NCBI GenBank assembly: GCA_019218375.1
Contig: JAHUUK010000003.1
Coordinates: forward strand, 204,850-268,849
Reading direction: 5' to 3'
DNA: 64,000 nt
DNA from: Dermabacteraceae bacterium TAE3-ERU5
GTDB taxonomy: Bacteria; Actinomycetota; Actinomycetes; Actinomycetales; Dermabacteraceae
The position numbers and the translations under genes were made by a program. Positions within the stretch are counted from its first letter, which is position 1. Each line of letters begins with the position of its first letter. Of the stretch, positions 57,008-64,000 are shown one piece after another. The notes beneath the pieces are model-generated. The model had not been told where the DNA came from and made no database searches. It saw nothing but the letters and a program-made list of their open reading frames with translations.

Positions 57008-59734
57008 TTATTTGCCGGTGCCGGGCAGCACCAGCCAGCCACGCTTCAAACCCGCAGCCAGCAGCAGGCAGAGCAGAAGCAGGAGGGAGGAAAGGGCCAG
57101 CGCGAGCGCCGGATGGGTAGTTGCAACACTCGTCGCCGCCGGAATCAGGCTTGCCCCCACCCAGATCGGGGATACGGCGGGAGAAACCGACTCCGGAGCG
57201 CCTGCCGAAGAACCCGCACCATCGGGCGCGCCCGGCTGGGCGGGCTGTCCTGGCTGAGCGGGCTGCCCCGGCTGAAGCGGTTGCGCGGGCTGCTGCGGCT
57301 GGGAAATCGCGCCGCTACCGTCACTAGTTCCGGGCTGGCCGGGCTGCTGCGGCTGCGCGGGGGTGGCCGGTTGCGCCGGGACTGCGCCCGCATCGCCCGG
57401 CAGGAACTCTCCCGGCTGCTGCGGCTGGGTGATTACGCCGCCCTCCTGACCGGGGGCGCCCGGCTGGGTGGGCTGGCCGATGGTGGAACCGCCGTTTCCG
57501 GTGCCTCCCGCCACGGGAACCTGCGGCTTAGCGGCGTCCCAGCTAACGGTGAGCGGCGACGGCGGCTTGGCCGCGTCGCGGCTACCGCCGGAGCTGTACC
57601 AGTAGGAGGACTGCCCGGCGACTATCTGGAAATCGACGAAATCCTGCGGGAAAGCACCCCAGTTAGCCCCGCTGGTGGCCTGCGCCTGGGCCTTGCCGGT
57701 GTTTACCTTCCGGCCCCGGTAATCGGGAGTGATGCTGAAACCGCGCTCGCTTAGCTGCACGCCGGAAAGGGTTGCGAGCTGAACGGTGCGCGAAGGCACC
57801 GCCTGCCATTTGCTGGTGTCGTCCATGGCAGAAGCCCAGCCGCCGACGGTCGCGGTAAGCGTGCCCGTGCCGTCGGGATTCACGCGCAGCACCGGGTTTT
57901 CCGCCCACCAGTAGGTAAGCCCGCCGTAGAACACCACGCTGAAAGCGCCATCCCAGCGCACGGTGGCGGATTTCCTGCCCTGGGCATCGGTTTCGATACT
58001 GCCGGTGCCGCCGCTAAAAACAAGCTGGGTGCCGGTGCCCATATCGCTCGGATTGGTGGTCACCTGCCTACCGTCGGCCGTCTTGCAACGATCCGCCACG
58101 CTCGGAGCCTTACCGCCCTTGCGCAGCGCCACGTTACCCGCCTGGGCACGATAAACCCGGTTCAGTTCCGCATCGCTCCAGGCATGAGAACGGCCCATGT
58201 TGCCGACCTTGCCCGCCACCAGGAAGTTGCAGCCGCCAAAGAAAGAACCGCTGCTTGATTCGGGGTTGATGCCCCACACAAGCGAGGCGTTAGTGAGTTT
58301 TTGTGCCTCTGCCGCAGGCGCAGCGCCGGGGATGGTTACCGATACCCGAATGCCGTCGTTTTGCGAGGAATCGGTTTCGTCGGCAAAGGAACTTGGGGCA
58401 GGACCGGCCAGGGAGGCGAGCACCAGAGTAAGACCGAGTAGTGCCGACAGCGCCGGGGTGCTGCGGCGCTTACGCAAGAACGCCGTGATAGCGGCCACCA
58501 CCAGCACGATCAGCACCAAAACGGCCAGCGAACCAGCGACCACAGCGGCCAGCCCCCAACCGTCGATACCGGATTCCGCCGCGGCCTTGGTGGCGGTGAC
58601 GGCTGCGGGTTCTTCCACCGTGAAGGAGATACGTGCGGTTTCCTGCGAGGCCGCGCCGCTCAAGGAAAGCACGTGCGTTCCCGGACGCATATCTGCGGGA
58701 AGCGGCGCGGTACCGGCGATGTCACCGTATTTACCTGCCGTGTACGGGCCGCCCGCGCTGGTGCCGGTGTCCAAGGTAGCCACAACCTGTTCGCCGGGCA
58801 GAAAACCGTTCCCGGTGAAACTGAGGACCTGCCCCTGCGTAACCTGCTTTGCGGCCAGCCCCAGGGTCGGCTTCTGCGCCGGTCCCGGAAGCGGCGCGCC
58901 CGCCGCCTCAACCGGTGCGGTTTCCGAGTCTCCGGGCGCTACCGCCTGCGCATCGCTGCCAGCCGGAGCCGCGGGCTGCTGCGAAACAGGGCTACCACCC
59001 TGCGGCTGCGCTGCCTGACGCGGCTGTGCCTCGGGAGCAGGGGCCGTAGGAGCAGGAGCCGCGGGAGATGCAGCGGTGGCGGGCTGTTTCTGCGCTGGCT
59101 GAGTCTGCGCTGGCTGTTTCTGCGAGGTGGTGGGCTGCTGCGCCTGCCGTTTAGCGGCAGCGGAAATAAAACGCACCGGCGTAAACGATTCATTGCGTGC
59201 GTTATGCACACCGTGGGCACCCACCGTGATGATGCCGCAACGCACCTTGCGGCAATCCACCTGGCTCACCTTGCCATTGCGATCCACCGAATTGAAAAGC
59301 GGACCGGGAATGGTAAGCGTGGTGGACCAGGTGCCGTTCGCGGAAATCTTGCCGCCGTTCGCAGCCGATTCCGTCTCGGAGCCGGGGAAACTCACAAACC
59401 TGACATAACCCCGGTTGTCCTTCTGCTCGGAATCGGGAACGTAACGGTAATTAGTGCCCGCCTTACCGCCCGCGCTCGGGCGCCAACCGTCCCCAACCCA
59501 ACCGAACATGACGTAGATGCCGCCGAACCCCTTTTGGATCGACTGGAATCCGCTGCCGCGCAGCGTCACCGTAGTGGCGGAAGAGGACGATACGCCGTCC
59601 CCGCCCAGCGGAGAGTCAACCTCTACCCGAGGGGCCGCATGAGCGGGCAAACCGCCCGTCACAAACAGCACCGCAAGGGCGGCAAACAGGGCGGCAGCCC
59701 TGGCTAGCAGGGAAGAAGGCAGGCTTTTAGTCAT
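57008..59734 (-). CDS. htaA: Large HtaA-domain haem receptor with internal second signal-like segment
   Basis: 908 residues. Signal peptide 1-33; an N-terminal domain with paired Cys (VDCRKVRCGIITVGAHG); a Gln/Pro/Ala linker; an Ig-like domain (LGLAAKQVTQGQVLSFTGNG); a membrane helix at about 392-416; RKRR; then a second hydrophobic stretch STPALSALLGLTLVLASLAG. That stretch ends like a signal-peptidase site (SSFADE). The HtaA domain follows (SFFGGCNFLVAGKVGNMG, SVVFYGGLTYWWAE, GQSSYWYSSGGS), then a QPGQPAQP-rich stalk and a C-terminal helix. It looks like two surface proteins joined in one frame. It overlaps hmuV by 8 nt. Confidence 0.9.
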   Translation of the reverse strand: MTKSLPSSLLARAAALFAALAVLFVTGGLPAHAAPRVEVDSPLGGDGVSSSSATTVTLRGSGFQSIQKGFGGIYVMFGWVGDGWRPSAGGKAGTNYRYVPDSEQKDNRGYVRFVSFPGSETESAANGGKISANGTWSTTLTIPGPLFNSVDRNGKVSQVDCRKVRCGIITVGAHGVHNARNESFTPVRFISAAAKRQAQQPTTSQKQPAQTQPAQKQPATAASPAAPAPTAPAPEAQPRQAAQPQGGSPVSQQPAAPAGSDAQAVAPGDSETAPVEAAGAPLPGPAQKPTLGLAAKQVTQGQVLSFTGNGFLPGEQVVATLDTGTSAGGPYTAGKYGDIAGTAPLPADMRPGTHVLSLSGAASQETARISFTVEEPAAVTATKAAAESGIDGWGLAAVVAGSLAVLVLIVLVVAAITAFLRKRRSTPALSALLGLTLVLASLAGPAPSSFADETDSSQNDGIRVSVTIPGAAPAAEAQKLTNASLVWGINPESSSGSFFGGCNFLVAGKVGNMGRSHAWSDAELNRVYRAQAGNVALRKGGKAPSVADRCKTADGRQVTTNPSDMGTGTQLVFSGGTGSIETDAQGRKSATVRWDGAFSVVFYGGLTYWWAENPVLRVNPDGTGTLTATVGGWASAMDDTSKWQAVPSRTVQLATLSGVQLSERGFSITPDYRGRKVNTGKAQAQATSGANWGAFPQDFVDFQIVAGQSSYWYSSGGSRDAAKPPSPLTVSWDAAKPQVPVAGGTGNGGSTIGQPTQPGAPGQEGGVITQPQQPGEFLPGDAGAVPAQPATPAQPQQPGQPGTSDGSGAISQPQQPAQPLQPGQPAQPGQPAQPGAPDGAGSSAGAPESVSPAVSPIWVGASLIPAATSVATTHPALALALSSLLLLLCLLLAAGLKRGWLVLPGTGK
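57265..57500 (-). repeat. Gln-Pro-Gly low-complexity stalk in htaA
   Basis: Short units such as QPGQPAQPGQPAQ and QPQQPGQPG are repeated. Encodes the linker between the HtaA domain and the C-terminal membrane helix. Confidence 0.8.
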
Positions 59735-60524
59735 GGGAAACTTCTCCGGGCTGGGTGCGGGACGGAACGATCAGGGGGCTACCGGTATGCGGGTCGGTAA
59801 GCACCAGGATCGGATGGTCATAAACTTCGGAAAGCAGGGGAGCGGTAAGGACTTCTCGGGGTGTGCCGTCTGCGCAGATACGGCCCCCGCGCAGTAGCAC
59901 GATACGGTCGGCGTAAGCCGCGGCAAGCGAAAGATCGTGCACGATCATCACGACCGCAGCGCCTTCGCGTGACAACCGGCGCGCATGCCCGGCAAGCCGT
60001 TCCTGATGGTGAATATCCAGGGCCGCCGTCGGCTCATCAAGCAGCAGCAACGGAGTCTCCTGCGCAATCAGCCGCGCAAATGCGCTGCGCGCACGTTCAC
60101 CGCCGGAAAGCACCGGAACCGGGCGCTGCGCCAGCGTGCTCATGTCGGCCGTATCCAGCGCGGTGGCCACAACGGCGAGGTCTTGCGCCTCTTTTTCGGT
60201 TCCCTGCCAGGGGGCGCGGCCCATCAGCACGGTGTCTCGCACCGTGAAAGAAAACGCCAGCTGCGACTGCTGCAACTGCACCGCACGCTGCCGCGCCAGT
60301 TCCAGATGACCGTAATCAGCAAGGGGGCGTCCGTTGAGCTGCACGGTGCCGCTATCGGGCTGCAAATCACCCGCGAGCACACCGAACAGGGTGGACTTCC
60401 CCGCCCCGTTCGGGCCGACCAAAACCGTGGTCTGACCGGCCTCAATATCCAGGGATACGCCGTCCAAAATCAGATTGCCCCCGAGCGACAGGCAAACCTC
60501 GCGGGCCGACAGCAGCGGGCTCAT
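59727..60524 (-). CDS. hmuV: Haem ABC transporter ATP-binding protein
   Basis: 265 residues from ATG 60524 (ATGA overlap with hmuU). Walker A is VLVGPNGAGKSTLF, the signature is VLSGGERARSAFAR, and Walker B is PLLLLDEPTAALD. QLQQSQLAFSFTVRDTVLMG matches the HmuV/FecE group of iron-chelate ATPases. It drives haem import through HmuU. Its stop lies inside htaA, whose ATG overlaps by 8 nt. Confidence 0.95.
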   Translation of the reverse strand: MSPLLSAREVCLSLGGNLILDGVSLDIEAGQTTVLVGPNGAGKSTLFGVLAGDLQPDSGTVQLNGRPLADYGHLELARQRAVQLQQSQLAFSFTVRDTVLMGRAPWQGTEKEAQDLAVVATALDTADMSTLAQRPVPVLSGGERARSAFARLIAQETPLLLLDEPTAALDIHHQERLAGHARRLSREGAAVVMIVHDLSLAAAYADRIVLLRGGRICADGTPREVLTAPLLSEVYDHPILVLTDPHTGSPLIVPSRTQPGEVSHD

Positions 60525-61582
60525 GACCAACCTCCCGCGCGATCACGCGTGCGGCGTATCAGGTAGAAGAAGAACGGGCCGCCCACCAGAGAGGTGAGGA
60601 GTCCGATCGGAAGATCCGCGTACGGCACCAGCGTGCGCGCTAGGGTGTCGGCCACCAGCAGCAAAACAGCCCCGGCCAGCATGGAGGCGGGAAGTAGGTA
60701 GCGGTGCCCCGGACCGATCAGCATGCGAATCACGTGCGGAACCACCAGGCCAACGAAAGCGATAATCCCCGTAAATGCCACGGCGGCGGAGGTGAGCACA
60801 GCGACCAGCAAAATCACCCGCAAACGCAGGCGTTCCACGTTCACTCCCAAGTGGCGTGCGCCGCGCTCGCCGAGGGAAAGCAGGTCCAGGCGGCGGGCGG
60901 TAAGGAAGCTCAAAACCAGGCAGATTATTGCCAGGGGCAGAATGGTTAGCACATGGCTCCAGCGGGAACCGTTCAGGCTGCCGAGCTGCCAAAACACTAT
61001 CTGTTCGCGTGCCGCGCGGCTGGCCATGAAGGTCATCAGCGCAATGATCGAACCGGCCACCGCATTCACCGCGATCCCGGTCAAAACCAGCGTCACTACC
61101 TCGGTACGGCCGTTCTGGCGCGCGGTCACGTATGCCACGAGGGTGGCGGCCAAGCCTCCCAGGAACGCACCGAACACCAGCGTCCAATCGCCCAGCACGC
61201 TCAGGCCGGTGGCGATGATTACGCTGGCGCAGGCAGCCGCCCCGGCGGACACTCCGACGATTCCCGGCTCCGCGAGGGGATTGCCGAACACGCCCTGCAT
61301 GAGCGCACCGCCGACCGCGAGGGAAGCGCCTACCAGCAGCGCCATCGCAACCCTGGGCAGGCGGATGCTCCAGAGCGCGGCGTCTGCCGTGCGCGCGGCA
61401 GCGGTCGGTGCGTTGGTACCGGTGACGCCTCGCCACAGTCCCTCCAGCACCCCGCCGGGAGTGATGGTGAACTGGCCGGTTCCTGACGAAATCACGACTG
61501 CCAGCAGCAGCGCCGCCGCAAGGCCGACCCACAGGAAGGGCAGGCGGCGGGTGCGCGGATCGTAATGGGGAGGAGCCGTCAT
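60521..61582 (-). CDS. hmuU: Haem ABC transporter permease
   Basis: 353 residues from ATG 61582, one base after the hmuT stop. About ten helices of the FecCD/BtuC family. SIRLPRVAMALLVGASLAVG, GGALMQGVFGNPLAEPGIVG and GIIAFVGLVVPHVIRMLIGP are diagnostic. It forms the membrane channel for haem delivered by HmuT. Confidence 0.95.
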   Translation of the reverse strand: MTAPPHYDPRTRRLPFLWVGLAAALLLAVVISSGTGQFTITPGGVLEGLWRGVTGTNAPTAAARTADAALWSIRLPRVAMALLVGASLAVGGALMQGVFGNPLAEPGIVGVSAGAAACASVIIATGLSVLGDWTLVFGAFLGGLAATLVAYVTARQNGRTEVVTLVLTGIAVNAVAGSIIALMTFMASRAAREQIVFWQLGSLNGSRWSHVLTILPLAIICLVLSFLTARRLDLLSLGERGARHLGVNVERLRLRVILLVAVLTSAAVAFTGIIAFVGLVVPHVIRMLIGPGHRYLLPASMLAGAVLLLVADTLARTLVPYADLPIGLLTSLVGGPFFFYLIRRTRDRAGGWS

Positions 61583-61583
61583 C

Positions 61584-62678
61584 TCAGCTTGCTTTGGGGG
61601 TCGGGGCGTAGATCGCCACGGCGAGGGCATCCAGCACCTGCGCGGTATTGGGGCCGAAACTGAGGATGTCGGTATCGTCCATGTCCACGATGCGGTTGTT
61701 CTGCCCCGCCGGGGTGAGGGCGATGGCGGGCAACCTGTCCAGCAGACCCTCCACGCCACCGCAGGATTCCAGGCCGCCGGTCATCATCAGCAACAGGTCC
61801 GGTTTTGCCTGCAAGAAGGCTTCGTCGGTCATGGGCTTCATGCCATCCCAACCGATCTCGCTCGCTATATCCACCCCGCCGAGGGCCTTGATGAGATCGT
61901 CGGCACCCGATCCTTTACCGAAGATGTAGTAGGTTCCAGAGCCGCCGCGCGCGTAGAAGAACATCATGCGCAACGGCTTGCTGCCCTGCGGAATGGCCGA
62001 TTTGATTTCGGCTATCTTCTTTTCGATCTCCTTGGCGGTGCGGCTTGCCAGCTTTTCGCCCTCATCGGGCAGGCCCAGCGCGTTCGCTACCTGGCGGATC
62101 AATTCCGGGGTGGAAGAAATGCTGCGGTGAGAATCCATCACCACAACCGGAATGCCGGCGTCTCGCATCTGCAAAACCACATCCCAGGGGCCGAGCGAGC
62201 TGTCGGTCAAAATCACGCTCGGGTTCAGCTGCAAAATCGCTTCCGCGTTGAGCTGGTGCCCGTTCTGCGTCACCAGGGGCCGGTCTTTGACCTCGGCGAA
62301 CTCGGAGGAAACATCGCGGCCCACCACGTTAGCGCCCAGGCCGAGATCGAACACGATACGCGAAAGGGACCCGTAAAGATCGAGGGGCAGAATCCGCGAA
62401 ACATCCGTTACCTCGACGCGGGTGCCCTGGGAATCCACCATCACTCGCGGCAGCTTCGGCTGCGGAGAATCGGTTATCGGCCGCACCCCGGACTGCTGCA
62501 GATGGGCGGTGCTGGGGCCGCGATAGCTGGCTGGATCGGCAAGGAGATTCGCAGAGCTTAACCCGGCCGCCCCGCCGCTGACGCCGGAAGATGGGGCGGC
62601 TTTATCGCCGCATCCGGTGAGCGGAATGAGGAGCGTTGCCGCGAGGAGGGTGCGGCGGGAAAGGCTTAGCGTCTGCAT
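61584..62678 (-). CDS. hmuT: Haem-binding lipoprotein (ABC receptor)
   Basis: 364 residues from ATG 62678 (AGGA site). SRRTLLAATLLIPLTGC is a signal with lipobox LTGC and an RR pair. The type III binding-protein fold shows RIVFDLGLGANVVGRDVSSE, LNAEAILQLNPSVILTDSS and KPDLLLMMTGGLESCGG. The first gene of the hmuTUV-htaA operon, divergent from the haem oxygenase gene. HmuT hands haem to HmuUV. Confidence 0.94.
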   Translation of the reverse strand: MQTLSLSRRTLLAATLLIPLTGCGDKAAPSSGVSGGAAGLSSANLLADPASYRGPSTAHLQQSGVRPITDSPQPKLPRVMVDSQGTRVEVTDVSRILPLDLYGSLSRIVFDLGLGANVVGRDVSSEFAEVKDRPLVTQNGHQLNAEAILQLNPSVILTDSSLGPWDVVLQMRDAGIPVVVMDSHRSISSTPELIRQVANALGLPDEGEKLASRTAKEIEKKIAEIKSAIPQGSKPLRMMFFYARGGSGTYYIFGKGSGADDLIKALGGVDIASEIGWDGMKPMTDEAFLQAKPDLLLMMTGGLESCGGVEGLLDRLPAIALTPAGQNNRIVDMDDTDILSFGPNTAQVLDALAVAIYAPTPKAS

Positions 62679-63014
62679 GGAATCCTGTTCTGACAAAAGC
62701 ACGCCCTACGCCGGCCGGGAAGAGCGCTGCGCGAAGCAATGCGGTCCTGAAAAATACAAAAGTGTAGACTTTCATAAATTGGTTAGGTATACCAAACATA
62801 CGGGGCCTTGTTGGCTCTATCAAGGGTTACCCTGCGGTTTTGAGAGCGTAGGCACGCCGCTTCGCTTAGGGGTTGCTAAGTTCGGCGGTCATGCTGCACT
62901 ATTAAATGACGCTGTGTCAGAAAAATTGTTTGCGGATTTTAGCCCGCAAACTTCACCAGAGTTGGCGTCGGCCGCGCTTCGCGACCGTTTAAGAGAAAGC
63001 GTTGAGAAGTCACC
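62679..63014. promoter_or_regulatory. Divergent hmuT/haem oxygenase control region
   Basis: The 336-bp gap is less GC-rich than its surroundings. At 62782-62797 there is a 16-bp imperfect palindrome, GTTAGGTATACCAAAC, with centre GGTATACC and one mismatched pair. It recalls metal-responsive DtxR-family operators and lies where it could repress hmuT. A hairpin TTTGCGG/CCGCAAA is at 62929-62950, in the haem oxygenase leader. Iron control is expected for such a locus but is inferred here. Confidence 0.5.
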
Positions 63015-63641
63015 ATGACCGCAACCGTAGATACCCAGCAGAAGGCGTTTTCGGAAATAGCGCGGGAGGCAACCCGCGCCGAACACGAGGCTGCGGAAAA
63101 CGAAACCTTCATCGGTCAGCTCATGTCGGGCAAGCGCAGCGAGGCCGACTACTGGCGCCTGCTCTCCCAGTACCTGCCGATCTACGCCGCGCTAGACGAA
63201 GCGATGGATCGCGCTACCGAATCGGGAGGCAGCATCGTGGAACGCTTCCATGACCCTCGCTTTAGCCGCACCGCCGCCATCCGCGCCGACTTCGCGGCCT
63301 CGGGTGCCCCCATCGATCCGCCGCTGCCCGTTACCGAACGCTACGCCCGCCGCATCCTGGAGGCGGAACCGGCGGCGCTGCTGGCCCACCACTACCTGCG
63401 TTACCTGGGGGATCTTTCCGGCGGCCAGGCGATCGGGGCGCTGGTGGCGCGCCACTACGGCATCCCCAAGGGGCAGCTTGCCATGTGGGACTTCTCCGAC
63501 ATCGAATCTCCCAAGCGCATCAAGGACGCCTACCGGATCCAGCTAGACACGCTCACCGATCCGGCGCAGCAGGAAGAGTTTTTGGCAGAAGCCCGCGCGG
63601 GGTACCTGCTGGCCGGGGAACTCTTCAACGCCCTCGCCTAG
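63015..63641 (+). CDS. hmuO: Haem oxygenase (HmuO-type)
   Basis: 208 residues from ATG. The proximal haem ligand is His24 in ATRAEHEAAEN. DYWRLLSQYLPIYAALDEAM and the distal helix motif YLRYLGDLSGGQAIGALVAR are diagnostic. It opens haem to biliverdin, CO and Fe2+, the last step of the haem-iron route encoded on the opposite strand. The preceding GAGAAG is a modest ribosome binding site. A terminator follows. Confidence 0.95.
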   Translation: MTATVDTQQKAFSEIAREATRAEHEAAENETFIGQLMSGKRSEADYWRLLSQYLPIYAALDEAMDRATESGGSIVERFHDPRFSRTAAIRADFAASGAPIDPPLPVTERYARRILEAEPAALLAHHYLRYLGDLSGGQAIGALVARHYGIPKGQLAMWDFSDIESPKRIKDAYRIQLDTLTDPAQQEEFLAEARAGYLLAGELFNALA

Positions 63642-63687
63642 CGCTAATCGGTGTCGACAAAACGGTCGTAAAGGTAAAACAGGCAGA

Positions 63688-63727
63688 AAAGGCGCGCCGC
63701 CCCGGATGGGACGGCGCGCCTTTCGCG
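63688..63727 (+). terminator. Terminator between haem oxygenase and ackA
   Basis: Stem AAAGGCGCGCCG(CCCC) with (GGGA)CGGCGCGCCTTT around loop GGAT; symmetrical, so it can serve both convergent genes. Confidence 0.88.
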
Positions 63728-63739
63728 TAGCTTTTCGGA

Positions 63740-64000
63740 TCAGGCTCCGGTGACCTCTAGGGTCTGGCGGGCAATCGCCAGTTCCTCGTTGGTCGGGAAG
63801 ACCAGGACGGTAACCTTCGACTCCTGCGCGGAAATAACCTGCGGCTCGCCGGTGCGGAGTCGGTTCTTTTCCTCGTCCAGTACGATGCCGAATTCGGAAA
63901 GGCCCTCGAGAGCGTCCTTGCGCACGATGTAGGCGTGAGAGGAGCTAACTGCGGTGAAGCCGAGTACGAAACATAGGAATAGAGTAGTTGTTGGTGAGGG
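63740..64000 (-). CDS. ackA: Acetate kinase, C-terminal end (5' part outside window)
   Basis: The last ~66 residues match acetate kinase: AYIVRKDALEGLSEFGIVLD, EEKNRLRTGEPQVISAQES, then KVTVLVFPTNEELAIARQTL. It makes acetyl phosphate from acetate and ATP. The frame stays open to the window edge, but upstream of position ~63935 it reads FVLGFTAVSSSHAYIV where the family has FTAGIGEN followed by the same AYIVR-like segment. The strictly conserved GIGEN loop is absent, and composition changes to A/C/T-rich. The gene may be rearranged, or the sequence edge may be chimeric. Confidence 0.7.
   Translation of the reverse strand, partial: PSPTTTLFLCFVLGFTAVSSSHAYIVRKDALEGLSEFGIVLDEEKNRLRTGEPQVISAQESKVTVLVFPTNEELAIARQTLEVTGA

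Noticed and set aside
57265..57500. CRISPR-like or tandem DNA repeat
   Set aside because: The repeats are the coding reflection of a Gln/Pro/Gly-rich protein linker; spacing and units are irregular.
62617..63018. Plus-strand 133-codon ORF whose stop overlaps the haem oxygenase ATG (ATGA)
   Set aside because: Its first part is antisense to the hmuT signal peptide, there is no start with a good ribosome binding site in the unique part, and the composition is not codon-like. The overlap could be chance.

Overview
The window is dense, GC-rich actinobacterial chromosome. Signs of this are GTG starts, GTGA/ATGA overlaps, several starts placed 6-7 nt after a -10 box (leaderless pattern), CIRCE-controlled groESL, MoaC-MoaB and GuaB3-type proteins, and HtaA-type haem proteins. 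The set (HtaA plus HmuTUV plus haem oxygenase, WxL/DUF916-like surface proteins, oligopeptide uptake with three lipoproteins) suggests a host-associated member of the Actinomycetaceae or a close relative. The genus cannot be fixed by eye. I see no phage, IS element, plasmid gene or CRISPR array.

Layout. 1-2.9 kb: 3' end of RNase HI facing a TrcRS-like two-component pair. 3-9.5 kb: LapA-like membrane protein, 6-phosphogluconate dehydrogenase, a tRNA with anticodon UAA, YggS, a Bax-inhibitor-1 protein, cardiolipin synthase and a membrane-anchored protein of unknown function. 9.6-17.4 kb: thiD-tenA, then a tightly coupled S9 peptidase / catalytically degenerate alpha/beta-hydrolase / MFS exporter set, then a TM_helix-family membrane protein. 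17.5-22.7 kb (minus): methyltransferase, DUF4129, small membrane protein, MoxR, DUF58, membrane protein. 22.7-24.5 kb: MoeA paralogue and DUF6457 gene, facing a small membrane protein.

24.8-34.5 kb: an oligopeptide ABC system (two permeases, a fused double ATPase) followed by three tandem paralogous lipoprotein receptors. 34.5-40.3 kb: molybdenum cofactor genes (moeZ-like, moaD, moaA, moeA, moaC-moaB fusion, moaE). 40.4-41.9 kb: nitroreductase and EamA transporter. 42.4-44.5 kb: groES-groEL behind a promoter flanked by two CIRCE elements. 44.6-54.3 kb: aroD, a membrane protein, ThrE-type exporter, RluA-type pseudouridine synthase, guaB, asparaginase, a DnaQ-like exonuclease, guaB3 and an MFS protein.

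54.4-63.6 kb: a haem acquisition locus. On the minus strand hmuT-hmuU-hmuV-htaA is followed by a second HtaA protein ending in a WxL-like domain and by a DUF916-like membrane-anchored protein. Haem oxygenase is divergent from hmuT. The likely route is surface HtaA capture, HmuT lipoprotein, HmuUV import, and ring opening by haem oxygenase with release of iron. The window ends in the C-terminus of acetate kinase (minus strand), whose resemblance to the family stops about 75 bp before the window edge.
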